From positions 310,001-374,000 of the forward strand of contig WNNJ02000901.1 of the NCBI GenBank assembly GCA_012934845.2: a stretch of DNA of 64,000 bases, read 5' to 3'. The position numbers and the translations under genes were made by a program. The stretch's first letter is position 1, and each line of letters starts with the position of its first letter. The notes beneath the pieces are model-generated. The model worked only from the letters and a program-made list of their open reading frames with translations. It did not search any database and was not told the origin of the DNA. This document shows, piece by piece, positions 13,101-28,100 of this stretch. The stretch comes from Pomphorhynchus laevis (Eukaryota > Acanthocephala > Palaeacanthocephala > Echinorhynchida > Pomphorhynchidae).

Positions 13101-16100
13101 CACGAACTTGATAATAATCGACTAAAATCTAAAACTTAAAGGATTTTTCGAAAATTATCGAATTAATTATAAATAATGAAAAGGCGGTCATAGAAAATGC
13201 ACTAGACAATAAATTTCTTTTTTATATTGTAGTAATTGATTGAGTAAATTGATTGTAGTAATTAATTGATAATCGTTGCTGATTAAGAAAGAAAATACTG
13301 CAATCAATCGGAAAGTTGAAGGGTTCGTTCGAACTCTTCGAATTTTTTAATGACATTGCCATCTTAGAGGTACGATTATAACTGTCTACAGGTTCAGCGA
13401 ACTTGGGGCCCGAGCTACCCATATGCCTTTTTCTATATGCAATGACATTAGTGGGAAATTTGCATAAATACGATCTTTATACATGCTTGAGTAACGTTAA
13501 TAATATTATTTTAAACTTTAATATGTAAAACAATTTATAAATGCCTAATTAATTTATTTTTTATTATTTTTTCAAAGTAAACGAATTTATTTTCACATAA
13601 ATACTTTTATTGTGAGTTGAAGGATAAATTGATTTGAATTAATTTACAATTAATTTGAATATTGAGAATTAATACAAATTATTACGCAATACAAGATTGA
13701 AAATCATAAATTACTATTTATAGATACCTCTGTACGAAACAATTAATTACTTCTTCTTGTTGGACCAACTTGTCAAAATCCACTACAGAATTGTCCTCTT
13801 TCTTAGTTCGAACATATCCATACGTGTCAATACCAAGTGCAATCTTTATAAAATCCCTTGTAACGATAGAGACGAATCCTCGGCAGTGTTGGCCTTTTAC
13901 GAATATGGTCGACGTATTAATTGGTTGATCTTTGACTTTCCACTCAGACCCCAGTCTATTAAAGAAAACAAAGCATTCGATCATTAATAATTATATAATA
14001 CATTTTAAAAAAGTTGAAAAATAGAGTGATAAGAAAGGTTACTCTATAATTTCTAATGCAAGAATCCATAACATGAAATATTAAGAATTCAAATTTTGGA
14101 ATGTTGGTAAGATTCAAATATTGAATAAGATCTTGCTCTAGCAAATTACAGGCAATAGCATAATTTACGAATTTGATCGTAGATTAAATAGAATTAGTTT
14201 TTTTAATTAAAAAACTAAATGAATTATATTTACTACTAAATTATGTTAAATTACTTTTAGTTATTTAATTAAATATAATTAAAAAGGCAAAATTACATTC
14301 TAATGAATAAATTGTAAACCTTAACAACAATGATACGTATTTTAAATAATTAGACATAATTATTTAAAAAAATTGTTTCTCTGAAAATTGAATATATTTT
14401 TAAATTATAATTTTCATATTTTTTTCTCTGAAAGAGAAATGTGTTCTTATATATTAGGATTAATAGCAATGTGTTATTATCAAACAATTCTTTCTGCAGA
14501 TTATAAAATAACTTATTAAGTCATGACATCGAACAACCAAAAGGCATTTAATTAACATGTAAGCAGTTATTAGCAAATTATAAATCTATTTTAAAAATAG
14601 AAAAGTGAAGAAGGCAAGTACGATTTTGGTAAGCGGTTTCATAAATGGCTGATCTTTTTACATAAACCCATAATCTTCTTCCATTTATATTACATAGTTT
14701 TATTGGAACAAAAAAGAAAATTTGTTCCAACAAAACTATTGTTTTCAAAATATTTTTTTAGTTTAATACATTTTTATAAAAGCGTGTTTTAATCCATCTA
14801 TAAATATAAGCTTTTTAATAAGCTAACTTTGTAACGGGCATAAGTAATTATATTTTGCCGTTACATGATAATGCATTTTCACTTATAGGTTCTATTTTAA
14901 CAAAAACATAATTCTAAATGCGGACAATAGTATTGGAAGACACTTAAAGTGTATGAGTACTGAAATATAAAAACTAAATTATTCTGCAGTGAATAAAGAA
15001 GAAAACACAGAAAGATTTATAAAAAACTACAACGTGCCTTTGTTTAGGGCATATTTAATCTCTTAAATAATTAATAAAAACAATGTAATCTAAATTTATA
15101 AACGTTTAGTTGCAAATGATTTGAATACAAAAATATTAAACAAATAAATCAAAGTTTTTAAACATCATTATATTAAAATATATTTTTTTATTTTTTAAAA
15201 ATTTATCCATTATTTTTTTAATAAAATTACGATTATATTATTATAGTGGTCTTATTATTGTGGTCTTATTATACAAACAAGACCACAATATCTAAATCAG
15301 CGACGAATATCTAAATCAGCAAATATTCAAAACGCAATAATCAAAAGCGGCAGCAAAAACCTTAAAGCACTAGCGTCTTTATTAAAATTGTTTATTAACT
15401 CCTTATCTCGCAAAGTGCCCAATTTATTTAAAATCATATGTTCCAAGTTAAGCGAATACATTATGTATTTATACATTAAAGCAATGCTGCTGGTCTTTCA
15501 GTAATCGATTTTAAATTAATTTAATGAATCTAAGTTCATTTGGGGTTTAGAGTATATTTAGCAAAACCATTATTTCCATTAAAAATTAAAATAATTGCTT
15601 CAATCCCCATCTACATCACATTATCACTGCCAAATGATAATTTTCATTGATATAATGTATATTTTTTTATCAAGCCGAATTTGTTATAACGCATATTATA
15701 CGAAATTAAGTTAAACACATGCATATCAATATAAATTACCTTGATGGCCTACAACTAACAAGTGATTTTCCGGTGTTGCCAGTATTGAGTTCAACTACTT
15801 TCAATCTCCCACCTTCGTCAAACGACTTTGAAGGCTTTGAATAGCAATCCATCATTTCCGTTAAAGGTAGAAACCGCTTTGTAGACTTAAGGTTGTTCGC
15901 AGTTGGTCCAATGCGAACATAAACACCTTCACCGACAATATGCTCGGTTATCTGAGCAGGTAACTTACATTCCGGACTTCTATAGTCGTAAAGGCATAAA
16001 TCTACGTTATTATTATTAATTGCAATAGTCCACGCGTCAACTGGCCTTCCAAGTTCTGGAGCTTCAATATACTGCAATGGTCTGAGACGCGCACACAGTC

Positions 16101-19100
16101 CGTAAGATGTGAATGCAATATAGGCAGGGCTATTTTTCTTCGCTAGCTTCTTAGACTTCAATTTATAACAAATTGCAACACACTTAAGTCCAATTAAGTC
16201 AGCGGTTACTAATGACGACAAATAGTACGGTTGGGAATACTTGTATCTTGGCCAAAGAACAGCATCGACACATTTGTCTTTGAATTTACTTGGCATAAGC
16301 ATTTGGAATTCGGTTCTACTATCGCTTTGGTCACTTACTGCGACATGCAAAAGTGATACTGCATCATTCACCCGGATGGTTCGTAAAACATCACAACGAA
16401 CAGCTGAAACACCATTTTCCTTGATCACATGATAGAAAGCATTCAACGATTTATGCAGAGACTTAAATGTAAGTTCATTTGTTTTATACTTGTAAATTAT
16501 TTTGTAACGCTCGAATCTGACAGTAGGAACAGTTGAGTTTGTTGTAATGCATGTATAGAAAGGATGGATTTGATTTGTTGATTCGTTGTAATCAAAATCC
16601 CTGTTTAACAAATAGCATTGAGCACGTGTGACAGAAGTAATTCCAGTTCCAGCTATGTGACAACCATTTCCCAGTTTAGCAAATTGACCACCAGAAGTTA
16701 GTAAATAGTTTAAATTAGTATTTGTAGCCAAAGATAAATCGACTAATTCCGGAGGTTTAATGTTATCGCTGGCTAAAATAAAAATCATTTATAGCTTGAA
16801 TTCATAAATTTAAAAACTTTTAAATTCGGTTAAAAAATTTAAAACATAGATTTGTCCATTTAAAAAAAAACTATCTGATATTTTGAAGATAATTAAAAGT
16901 AGATTCGCTGTAATTTTAGTTAATAGAGCAACTTAAACTGCAAAGAAAAACAATTTTAAGTCAACTAAAAGGACTATGAGTAAAACGATTTTACGCCTTT
17001 TAAAATAAAATCCTTTTGCAATTGATTACAAAATATGCTATATAAAAATTAACAAAGCGAATAAAATATCTAAGCAGTACCTCCACAAAGGTGCTCGACA
17101 ATAAACTTCCGTTCAGCAATGTAATGTTCAATATATTCGTCAGCTGAAAGTACGGAACGATTAAACGATGACACATTTTTGTATCTTAATGTTCCATTAA
17201 AGAAGTTGCTTTCAGTCTCAATAGAATTAATAGCGACGCACACAGTTTGGCCGAGTCTGAAATGCTGAATCCAATTAAGAGGATCCGAAGAAGCAGGGAT
17301 ATCCAGGAATGATCGATGAACGAATCCCATTATAGATGGACTAAGGGCAATATTAATTCCATTTTGACCAATATTTCTAATTACTCCAAGAGCGACATCA
17401 CCTTCCTGTAATTCAGAGTCACGAAAATAATGTAAATTTCCAATTAAATATTAAGTTCCAAGTATGAAAATGAAAATGTCTTAATTTTAGATATCAAATT
17501 CCGAAATATTCGCAAAATGTTAAAATTGTTTTTATTTCATATAAGAAAATGCCACTTCATTTAATTGTATAGATGACGACAAAATTAGAGCTGTAAGCCA
17601 AGGTCGACAATAAGTTGAAATAACGATAAAAAGTGTAATTTATATAAGTGAACTAATGTAGTGAACTACATTTAAGTAATAACAAGAGTTATTAGCATAA
17701 ATTCCGATCAAATAAACACAATACAACCGACTTTCTTATACGAATAAATTCAATAATAAAAGATAATGTAAATCGTTATGGTTTAAAAAGAATGGGTATC
17801 ATCGAATTATTGATTTATAATGAATTTGCGTTTATCGAAGAAATGATAATAATTTAAAAATACAAAATGTAATTGATTTTCAAAAGAGATAACCAATTCT
17901 CGATTTAAGATATTTTTTCAAAAATTGATATGAGAAAACTTAATGATCATGAATTAGTAAGGCAGTATATCGCATTACGTAAATAAAAAGCGTAATATTT
18001 AAACAATAAATAATGAAAATAGGCTTTAAAAACAACACAATTGGAAAGCACACAAGTAAGCAATATCAAATAAAATCGCTTCAATTCATTTTTCGTTAAC
18101 AATAAATATTTATAAATTAACAAATATAAATTATTAATTAATTATTATAATTTGATGACTAATTATAATTATAATAATAATTATTATAATTATAATTGAC
18201 TATTATAATTTAATAGTCAATTATTATATCATTTAATTTATATGACTATTATAATTTTATGTAATAATACAAGTAATACATTTTACTAATTTAAATATTA
18301 GTATTTTAATAATATTAGTATTTTAATATTTAAATATTAAATAAAATATAAATTACACATTATTATTTATAATTATTAAAAATTATTGGCCCGCTGTTAT
18401 GTTAGGTTGAGGAATAGGGTCCGAAATCTGATAATGCAGCAGTTCCTCCTGAAGACCCCTAATCTGAATTCTTATACATCTTCTGTTATTTATTATTCGA
18501 TTCATAAAAATTGACTTTTTTAAATTTTAATTATTTATAAATAATTAAATAATTTTATTTAGCATTATTTTTAATGCTTAATTAAAAATGTAGACTTAGT
18601 TAGCTGATATGACTTGTTTGATATGATGTGTATGATCTGATTTGATATAATTGTAATTTAAAAGTAAATTCATAAAAATTGACTTTCATTTTAAATTTTA
18701 ATTTTTTATTTAAACTTGGCATAAATATAAATTCTATGAAATCCTTTATAATTGTTTATTATTTATCTTTATTTTATTTATAAAAATAAATCTATTTTTT
18801 TAAATAAATATTTGTATTTATTTTTAGTATAAAATAGGTGGATTAAGTTATATGATCTGATTGAAATTCCAAATAATATTAACATTAGTATTTTAATATT
18901 TTAATATAAACTTAAAAAATATATTAATGTTTATACCAATGATATATAATAATGATAATTATTATAAAATTATTATCATGATTATATATAACGATTATTA
19001 TATATAATGATTATTATAATGATTATTTATTAAGAAACAACACTAAACTAATACGAACACAAATATCGGAAATATCAGTAGGCAATGAATGCATGATTTT

Positions 19101-22100
19101 AGCCCAAGATATAAAGGATTTTCGTGCGGTCAACTGGCATCCAGTCTTGTCAATAGCCACAACCAAACAAGTAATTTTCGTTTCTGGTTTATAGCAACTA
19201 AATAGCAATTTAATATGGTCCGGAAAATCCGAAAGCTCCGATTGTTTCAAACAAAGATCTGAATTTTCTGCGCTATCCAGTTTCAAAATTCCAGATCTTT
19301 CGTTTACTTCGGTAACAACACAATCAATTATCTAAACAACGTTAATCGTGATAATAAATTAAAATAACAACACCATAAGAAAAAAGATTTGTTTAAAATG
19401 ATAACAAATGCCGACTTAAGTTTCAACGCCAATCCTTTTCCATATTTCCAATTTGTATTTTTTAAACAAATTAGCATAATTTGTATAAAATTATTAATTT
19501 TAAATATAATATTATTATATTTATATAAATATACGATAATAGTTTATGCTATTGAAACGAACAACTAAAATTATAGCAGATATTTTTTTGTATAATATTA
19601 AGTCAAATATTTGAAAAATCTAAATTTAATTTTTTACAGCTTAATGAGCATGAATTTATATGAATCAAGAATTGATTCATTTGTATTTGATTATATTTCG
19701 ATTTTGTAGTAAGGCAATGTGGCATGCTACTTTGTCGTGGTTCATATTTAAGAGACGACCTAAATAAATAGGTCATATACAATTTAGGAATTTTACGGTG
19801 TTTTAGTATTCGGAGCAAACATGTAAACTACACGACAAAACAACTTCACTATGTAATCTCCATTTTTCTGTTTCATTCTTCAAATATCTAAAAGCTATTT
19901 TTAACATATAGGATAAGAATTTGAGCAGAATCATATTCTAATAAGCTACTAAAGTGAAAGTATCGGCAGACAATTGTTCATATTTAGTCAATATAGCTAA
20001 TTTATAAATAACACCTATGTAAAAAAGACTTTATGATTATTTATTTTGACTATTAAAATCTTTTGTATATAATCTTATTATTGAAATCTAGAAAAATGTT
20101 GATTATACATGACTAAACATATTCTTCCAAGACCGATTGATTTAAGTAATTTGAGATAATTAGTTTTGCACAACAATTCGTAAAATCCTATAATAAATTA
20201 ATCAAAATTTAAGCTTCACACTTTAAAAACTAAAATTAAAACAATCAATATAATATCTCAAAAATTTCTGAGAAATTGATTTCGTTGTAAAACAATATAA
20301 AATTCTCAAAACATATACAGCTGCTTCAAGACTTTGTAAACATTATTTGACTGAATAGTACGAATAATCTTAAATAGTACGAATCTTAAATAGTACGAAT
20401 CGCAAGGTTGCAATAACTAACTTAAAAGTAAATGCTTACAAATATTTGTTGATTTTTATTGGCAATGAAAAGTATCTAAAACCCTAGGACACAAAACATT
20501 TAAGTTTTTAGAGCATTGTAGATTCATCACTAATACAACTACAGGCAACTTATTTATATCTTAAATAACAATCATCATAAAGTATGAAATCATACCTGAC
20601 CAACTTTTAGATTGGATTCAGCTATTTCACCGAACACTTTGACGACATTAAAACTTGGCAGCCCATTTATGGCGATTTTCCCAGTTGGCTTTGCAATAAT
20701 GCCCATTCCAGCTACAAGATTTGTATACTCAGAAGTACGTTTGATATGCCCTTCAATTGTTCCAAATGAAGTAATTTGCCATCCTCCATCAACGTTTGAT
20801 CTTACGACAGCCGGTATCGATTTCGTGCAAAGTTCGTCGTTGAATTTAAAAACTGATTTTCGGCGATATTGAACAAAAGATAATTTCATAGTCAACAACA
20901 AATGGGGGCAATTAGGAGGCAAATTTAATACCTTAAATCAAAAGAAACTAACGTAATACTTATAAAGAGTAGAGGGATACATACGCATATGATGTGCATG
21001 TAGAATGAATGTAATATAAAATAAACGGTTGATTTACTGACTATCGGTTTGTCAGTTAGTAAATCACAAACCTCATTTCAAATAAAAATTATTAAATCGA
21101 ATTTTAATTAAATTCAATAGTTCTATCATCAAGGAAAAAAACAACAATTTATCGACAATAAAATATATAAAAGTAACACCAGATTTATTTTTTCAATCAC
21201 TAGTCATGGCGTCGATTCGTTGAGGAAGTGTATGAGCCAAACTACTTCGGACATCTTGATTCTGGGCGACATATTAGAGTTCTCTTTCAAATAACCCATG
21301 GCGTTATTTGGCCAGGTTAGAGATTTGATATCTTCACCGGTACCGATGTGTACCTCGAACTCTTTTCAGAGTCCAGCCAGGAAAACCCTCTGAAGAAGGC
21401 GACCTCTAGACATCCGTAGAACGTGTCCCGGCCACTTCAATAAGGAACACCAATAAGGAACGAGTACAAGTAACGGAGAATGCAAATTTTTAAACTGTTC
21501 ATTATTTGTGTATAATAAAGCGTAACTGAAATATATTCGAAAGTAGAAATTAGTTTTTACGCCAAAGTAATTCTGGGCAATCTTTAAATATTTGGGCTTT
21601 TCATTTCCTCAACTAGATCACGTCTATGTAAGATCTTCAGTGCAAAAACCAAAAATTATACAAAGTTAATAAACTGTAGTTAAAACGATCTGTCGAGTAG
21701 CGTTTAAACAGCTATTCGAAGTGTTACCGCTTTGTTAGCACAAAATATCAGTAAACTACAGAATATGGTCAATAAAAAATATAATCGAGTGAGAATTTGT
21801 TCCACTGGTGTAGTTAAGCTACTTAGTTGAACAACTATTGTTAGAAAGCAATTTAATGTGTGGTTGTGTATAACAATTTAAAACTAAATTGTATAATTTA
21901 ATTGTTATACAATTTTTAATTGCATAACAATTTAAAATTTACATTCAATTCAATCTCAATTAAAGAATAAGGACATAATCGCATACATTTAATTGTATTA
22001 CAGATTGAAAATGTCGACAGGTTAGTAACATGTGACCTCAGCATTGACGATATTATTCATATTTATTAATTTGCATTGTTATTAATGAATACGAGTGTTT

Positions 22101-25100
22101 TCCAGCCAAAGAAGAAAGTTGTGCGATGCTTTATAATACGCAGTGACTTTGGAATCGGATTTCTTTCGGAATTGAATTCAGCCACTACGGCAGAAAACGG
22201 GAGTTAAAGGTTTTAGATAAAAACACTTTGTTTGTTATATTTATTGTCAATTTTATTTATTTTATCGTTGCGGAATCTGAAAAATCTTGACAACTTCAAA
22301 AATGCGACTAACCCTAGCGACAACTTTACGGCCATTTCTATACGGAGTCAAATCCACATCACTGTTAGGCTTGTCATTTATATGATTGAACGGTACACGA
22401 CCGGACACAAAACCAGACAGCCGAATATTCAGTCCTCCTTCATCCGATGAAGTAATTGTACCCTGAACAAAAGTTTAATATAAGCGCTCATTAATCTGTA
22501 TACTTCGACGTGTTGTCCAATGCTAAGGTCCATGAAGCAAAAGTACTTTTCATCAACGATACTCCTACAATAGAAAAGTGTTATTGAAGAGCATTGTGTA
22601 AAGAGTAAATAACATTTTCGTTGCTACTGTAAGGTAATTCTCAAGCAAATTATGCTGAATCACTCTGCATCTAAACGATAAAGTTGATATAAATAGTTTT
22701 GATCATTAATTTATTAAATATCAACGCATATATTTAATACATAAGCATAAAATAACAATAAAATAAATTGGAATTCTATATTAAAATGATTTGAAAAATT
22801 AAATAAAATAATTAAATTTAATAAAATAAATTTAAATTAAATCGTTATAAATTATTAATCCAACTAATAGACTTTATTACGTATAGTAATAAAGTCTATT
22901 AATTTAGATTTATTTCCAGAAACTTTTCTCAGATTCCATCAAATATCATGCAACATTGTATGATTAAAAGTTTGATAAAAATATATACATTAATCGTATA
23001 TATGTCTTATATTAAAGAGCTATTCGTCATCAAATTATGCAAAGCTCCTAAATATGATAATATACACTGAATCACATACATAGAGAACGTATTCAGGACA
23101 TATGTCTAGCATAGTTTTCTTATTGACTGTTTAAACATTATTAACAGAATGCAACTTAACATAAAATGCAAGAGATTGCTAACCTTTTGCTATTTCAAAT
23201 CAGTACCCTTAACAAAGATAATACCACTATATTAAGACTAGAATATGTCAAATGTATGAAATTCAGTCAATTATATATATCAGCATTTGACCAATTATAT
23301 CAGCATTAAAGTAATGACGTTCAGCATTTGATCAAGCATTTATTCTCTAGCTTAGAAACGTTTAAGTTTCGATCTAAAATTATAAATCATTTTTATTTAA
23401 AAAACAATATTATAAATAAAATTTAATTATAAAAGTATTTATAAAAGTATTCTTACAAAAGTACATTTTGTAAGAATTTACACATTGTATTTCAAAAATT
23501 ATGTTTAACTCGTTACGAATGGATAATAAATAATATACTTTGAATTAGAATAAGATACTAGATATACAAATTTAATCAAAGTAAATACGACATTAGCGCG
23601 TATTTGCCCATCTGCTATGTTGAGTCAAAGAACAGCAACTGAAACCTCATAGCATAGCAGTTCCTTCTGATGACCTTTAATCCATATTCGTATACATCGT
23701 CTGTTATTTATTAGTCAATTCATAAAAATGTCTTTTATTTTAAATTTCAATTTATAATTCATCTTGATTTAAATTGTAAAAAATCTTATAACAATTATTA
23801 ATTTTATTATTTAATTATAAAATTTTGATTTAGCATTATTATGTTTTGTTTATTTTATAATTATTTTAAATACGTAGACTCAGTTAGCTGATTTGATAAA
23901 TAGATGCATATTTAAACTAGGTTACCGTATACGGTAACCTAGTTTACATATACGTCATTTTTATGAATTGACTAATAAATAACAGACGTTTTATCAGAAT
24001 AAGAATTAGAGGTCATCAGGAGTAACTGCTATGCTATCAGGTTTCGGCCCCTAACTCCTCTACCCAACATAGCAGCGGGGCCAAATACATGCTAATGATG
24101 TATTTCCTCTGATAAAACTATCTAGTATCTTATTCTAATACAAAGTATATTATTTATTATCCATCCATAAAAATTTGCCACTTAAGAGTTTAAATTTATT
24201 CTTTATATTATTGTGTTGATTTATATATTTTACTATTTTCTGCTTGATGTTATTTTTATAGTAACCTAGTTTAAAATATGTATCTATTAAATTATTTAAA
24301 TGATTTTGAAGAAAGCCAATATCATTACATATTGTTGCAATTCTTAAAATTTCATTATTTAATGTATTATATTTTATATTATATGGTATGCATGAATGCT
24401 CATGCAAAAATATGTTTATTGTAAATTTAAATATGTCAACTTTACAATTTAAATTATAATAGTTTTAATTGATGTAAATTTAATGCTCATATCAAGATAT
24501 ATATACATTCTTTATTATTGATATTGGTTTTATAAAGAATGAGGTTACCTAGATAAATTTGTTCGTTTATTGAATAAAAACTGTTAGAGTTAAATACACA
24601 TATATCATCAATATATCGAAACACATATTTCATATATATTTATATACTTTAGATTTATTTTTTAAACAATTATGAACAAATTCATATTCTATAAAGTTTA
24701 AAATTAAGTCAGCTAAAATTGGACTACTATTACCTCCCATTGGAACAACTTTTATTTGTCTAAATATAGATGTCCCTACTTTTAAATAAATTTGATTTAA
24801 GAAATTTATGAAAACGATGAAAGAAATTTAATACACTAGTTTCCCGCTAAAGAAAATCAAGGACGTTTTATTGTTAAAAATCCTAAACCAGGAGTACTAT
24901 ACTTACTGCCGGGGCGTCCAATAATCAGAAATTGCGGTACGGCGTGTGAAAAGCTAGCGCGCGAAGTTCATAATGAATTATTGCCTTATTTAAAACAGAC
25001 AGAATCTTACCTTTCAAGCACTGATGACTTTATTCGTAAGTTGGAGAAATTCGCAAATTCAAGGAACGGCAATTTTGACTTTGTAATGTATACACTAGAC

Positions 25101-28100
25101 GTAGAATCCCTTTTCACATCTATCCAGTCTGACAGGGGCATAGCAGCGATTAACTCTTTACTATCCAGAAAAGGCGCTTCTGAGGATCATCGACTAGTCC
25201 TTTGTCAACAACTAAGGTTAATCTTAGAGTGTAACACTTTCACTTGCCAGCAAAAAGTATTTAGACAGAAAATTGGTACGGCAATGGGAAGTCCAGTTGG
25301 TCCTACATACGCTAGCTTATATGTTTCTAACTTGAAGGAGGAATATGTGTTCAAACGTGAAAAGGCTCCACTAATGTGGGTGCGTTACATAGATGATGTG
25401 TTTATTATTTGGGATCACGGTAAGAGAGAATTTGAATTATTTGTCAGTGAACTAAATAATCTATATGAGCTTCGCTTTACTAACACTATAGAGATGAACA
25501 ACTCGATTGGGTTTCTGGATGTAAGCATCCAAAGAATGAAGAATAGCTTCCGAACATCTTTATATAGAAAATTCACTGGAACGAGAAGTATAGTGCACGC
25601 GAGCAGTTTACACACCCCTAAAACAAAGCGTCTAATAATTAGGAATGAGGCTATACGAGCAAAGAAAATATGCTCCTCGCCGGATATCTTTGAAAAACAA
25701 TTAAGATTGCTAAAAATAGAATTAAGGGAGAGAGGATACTCAAATAAAAAAATTGCAAGACAATTTCAATATGCTCGAATTATCCCGAGAAAAGCACTGC
25801 TATATGATAACAGAAGAAAGCCACTCACAAGTACAAACAACAAGGTGGTATGTACATATCATCAGGCACTGAAAAATTTACCAAAGGAATTGAGAGAAAT
25901 TACTAATGACAAGTGTCCCCCTGAACGTAAACCGTAAATTTTCTTCAAATCTGGATATAACCTAAGGAGTTACTTTTCTGTCAAAACTAATCATTCCACT
26001 GACATTGGTAGTAATGTACCGTGTGAAGAGAAACGGTGTCAAACGTGCCAGATAATGAATAACTCAAAAACATTCACACGCTCCACTACAAAATTAACTT
26101 ATAGAATCAGGGGTAACAATAACTGTAAGACACAAAATTCGGTTTATTTAGGCACTTGCACAGTCTGTCATGCACAATATGTAGGGGAAAGCGGAAATAA
26201 GATGTCAGTTCGGATGAACAACCGTAGAGCGGATATTAAAGCCTGTCGTATAAATGCAGATGGACTGGCATCACACCTCATTAAAAATCCAACACATGAA
26301 ATTTCACTTGCAGTAATTGAGGGAAATATTCCCAACACTGCTAAAAGAAAGCGTAAGGAACTCTATTGGATAGCACAATTAATGACTGATAGATCACTAA
26401 ACAGTGAAGTGATAGGTGCACTAAAATTGGTGAAGAACAACATTTAAGATGCTATCATATATTTATGCTGTTATATTTATATTTTTACAATTGTAGATAT
26501 TATTTTCCTGAAGAAGGCCACTAGTTGGTCGAAAGCTTGAATAAAACGATATCTTTGTGTTTCCGGTTTGACTTAAAATCCGAGTATTAATATATACAAG
26601 TATCCGTCAAAGGATCCTAGAGCTGATTTGAATAAATAATCTAAACTATATATATATTTATATATATATCTTTACCATAAATATTACTTTTATTAAGAAT
26701 AAGGCTACCTTGATAAATTTGTTTGTTTATTGGATAAAAAATTATTTGAGTTAAACATACATATATCATCAATGTATCGAAACATTTCACATCTTTATAT
26801 AATTTAGATTTATTTTTCAAACACTTATGAACAAATTCATATTCTATAAAGCTTAAAATTAAGTCAGCTAAAATTGGACTAGTATTACCTCCCATTGGAA
26901 CAACTTTTATTTGTCTAAATATAGATGTCCCTACTTTTAAATAATTTTTATTTATCAAAATATTTAAGGATTCTACTAATTCAATTTTATCCATATATTT
27001 ATACTTACTTGATGATTTAATTTTTGTTAAACAGGCGTTATAGTTATTATAACATATACAATGCGTATCGATTCATAATATAAGGTTAGTTAATTTTTTA
27101 AACTTTAATATATTGAGTTTTCAAAATCGTAAGTATTTATATTTTAAATTTTATCTCTTTGTTAAGTTCTAAAAATACTCGTGATATTAACAACCAAACA
27201 GTTTTATACCTGTAGAAAATTCGATTTTTATATTATTACTAGAATAAAAGCGCAACATAGTTAGGTTGCTATATTTCCTAAAATCGTAATTATTTATAGT
27301 TTGAAAATTTATTCCTTTTATGTGCTGTTCTAAAAATTTTTTTGTAGAATTAATACTGAAATAGTGTATTATACCAGTACTAATTTCGATTAATCAACAA
27401 TATTTTTTAAATAGTGTTTTTACATACGACGTATCTTTCATTCTATTCGAATAAAATACTTTGAGTAATTAAAGCATATTCTTAAAAAACATTGTAATAT
27501 TATAATTATAATATTGTGATATACATTTTAAATACATATATTTAAATATAAATCGAAACATATATTTCATATCTTATCTTCAGATTTATTTTTGAACAAA
27601 TTATATAAAAACGATTTTAAAAACTCAATATATAAAAGTTTAAAACATTAACTAACCTTATATTATGAATTGATATGCATTATATATGTTATAATAACTT
27701 CTATAAAGCTTAACTTTTATAGTTATAAAATTTATTCACTCAAAGCAATTACAACGTTTCATTCAATTAAAACTTAATAATTTCATTCAAGTTTTCTGGA
27801 TATTTTCTTTTAATTTATGATACTTCCAATTTCTAATCCAATTTTTTATTACAAATTATAACAAATTTTATGGTAGCTAACCCCAAAGCGATTATTATAT
27901 TTTCTCGTATTAACGGTAAAATGTTATAATTTATCAATATACCATATCGTTCGTTGTTTTAAAAATACCTGATCTGTGAACCAACTACGAGTACCTTTGC
28001 GAATTCACCACTGTCCTCATCGACAGCGTATTTTTTCTAAACAAAATGTCTTATAAGAGTTTTATTTACTCATTAATATAAATACCATACAAAACGCCAA

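Noticed and set aside
13757-13987. 76-codon plus-strand frame
   Set aside because: It is antisense to the well-supported S1 exon 13955-13728 of RRP5.
22232-22450. 72-codon plus-strand frame
   Set aside because: Antisense to RRP5 exon 22462-22313, which carries a clear S1 domain.
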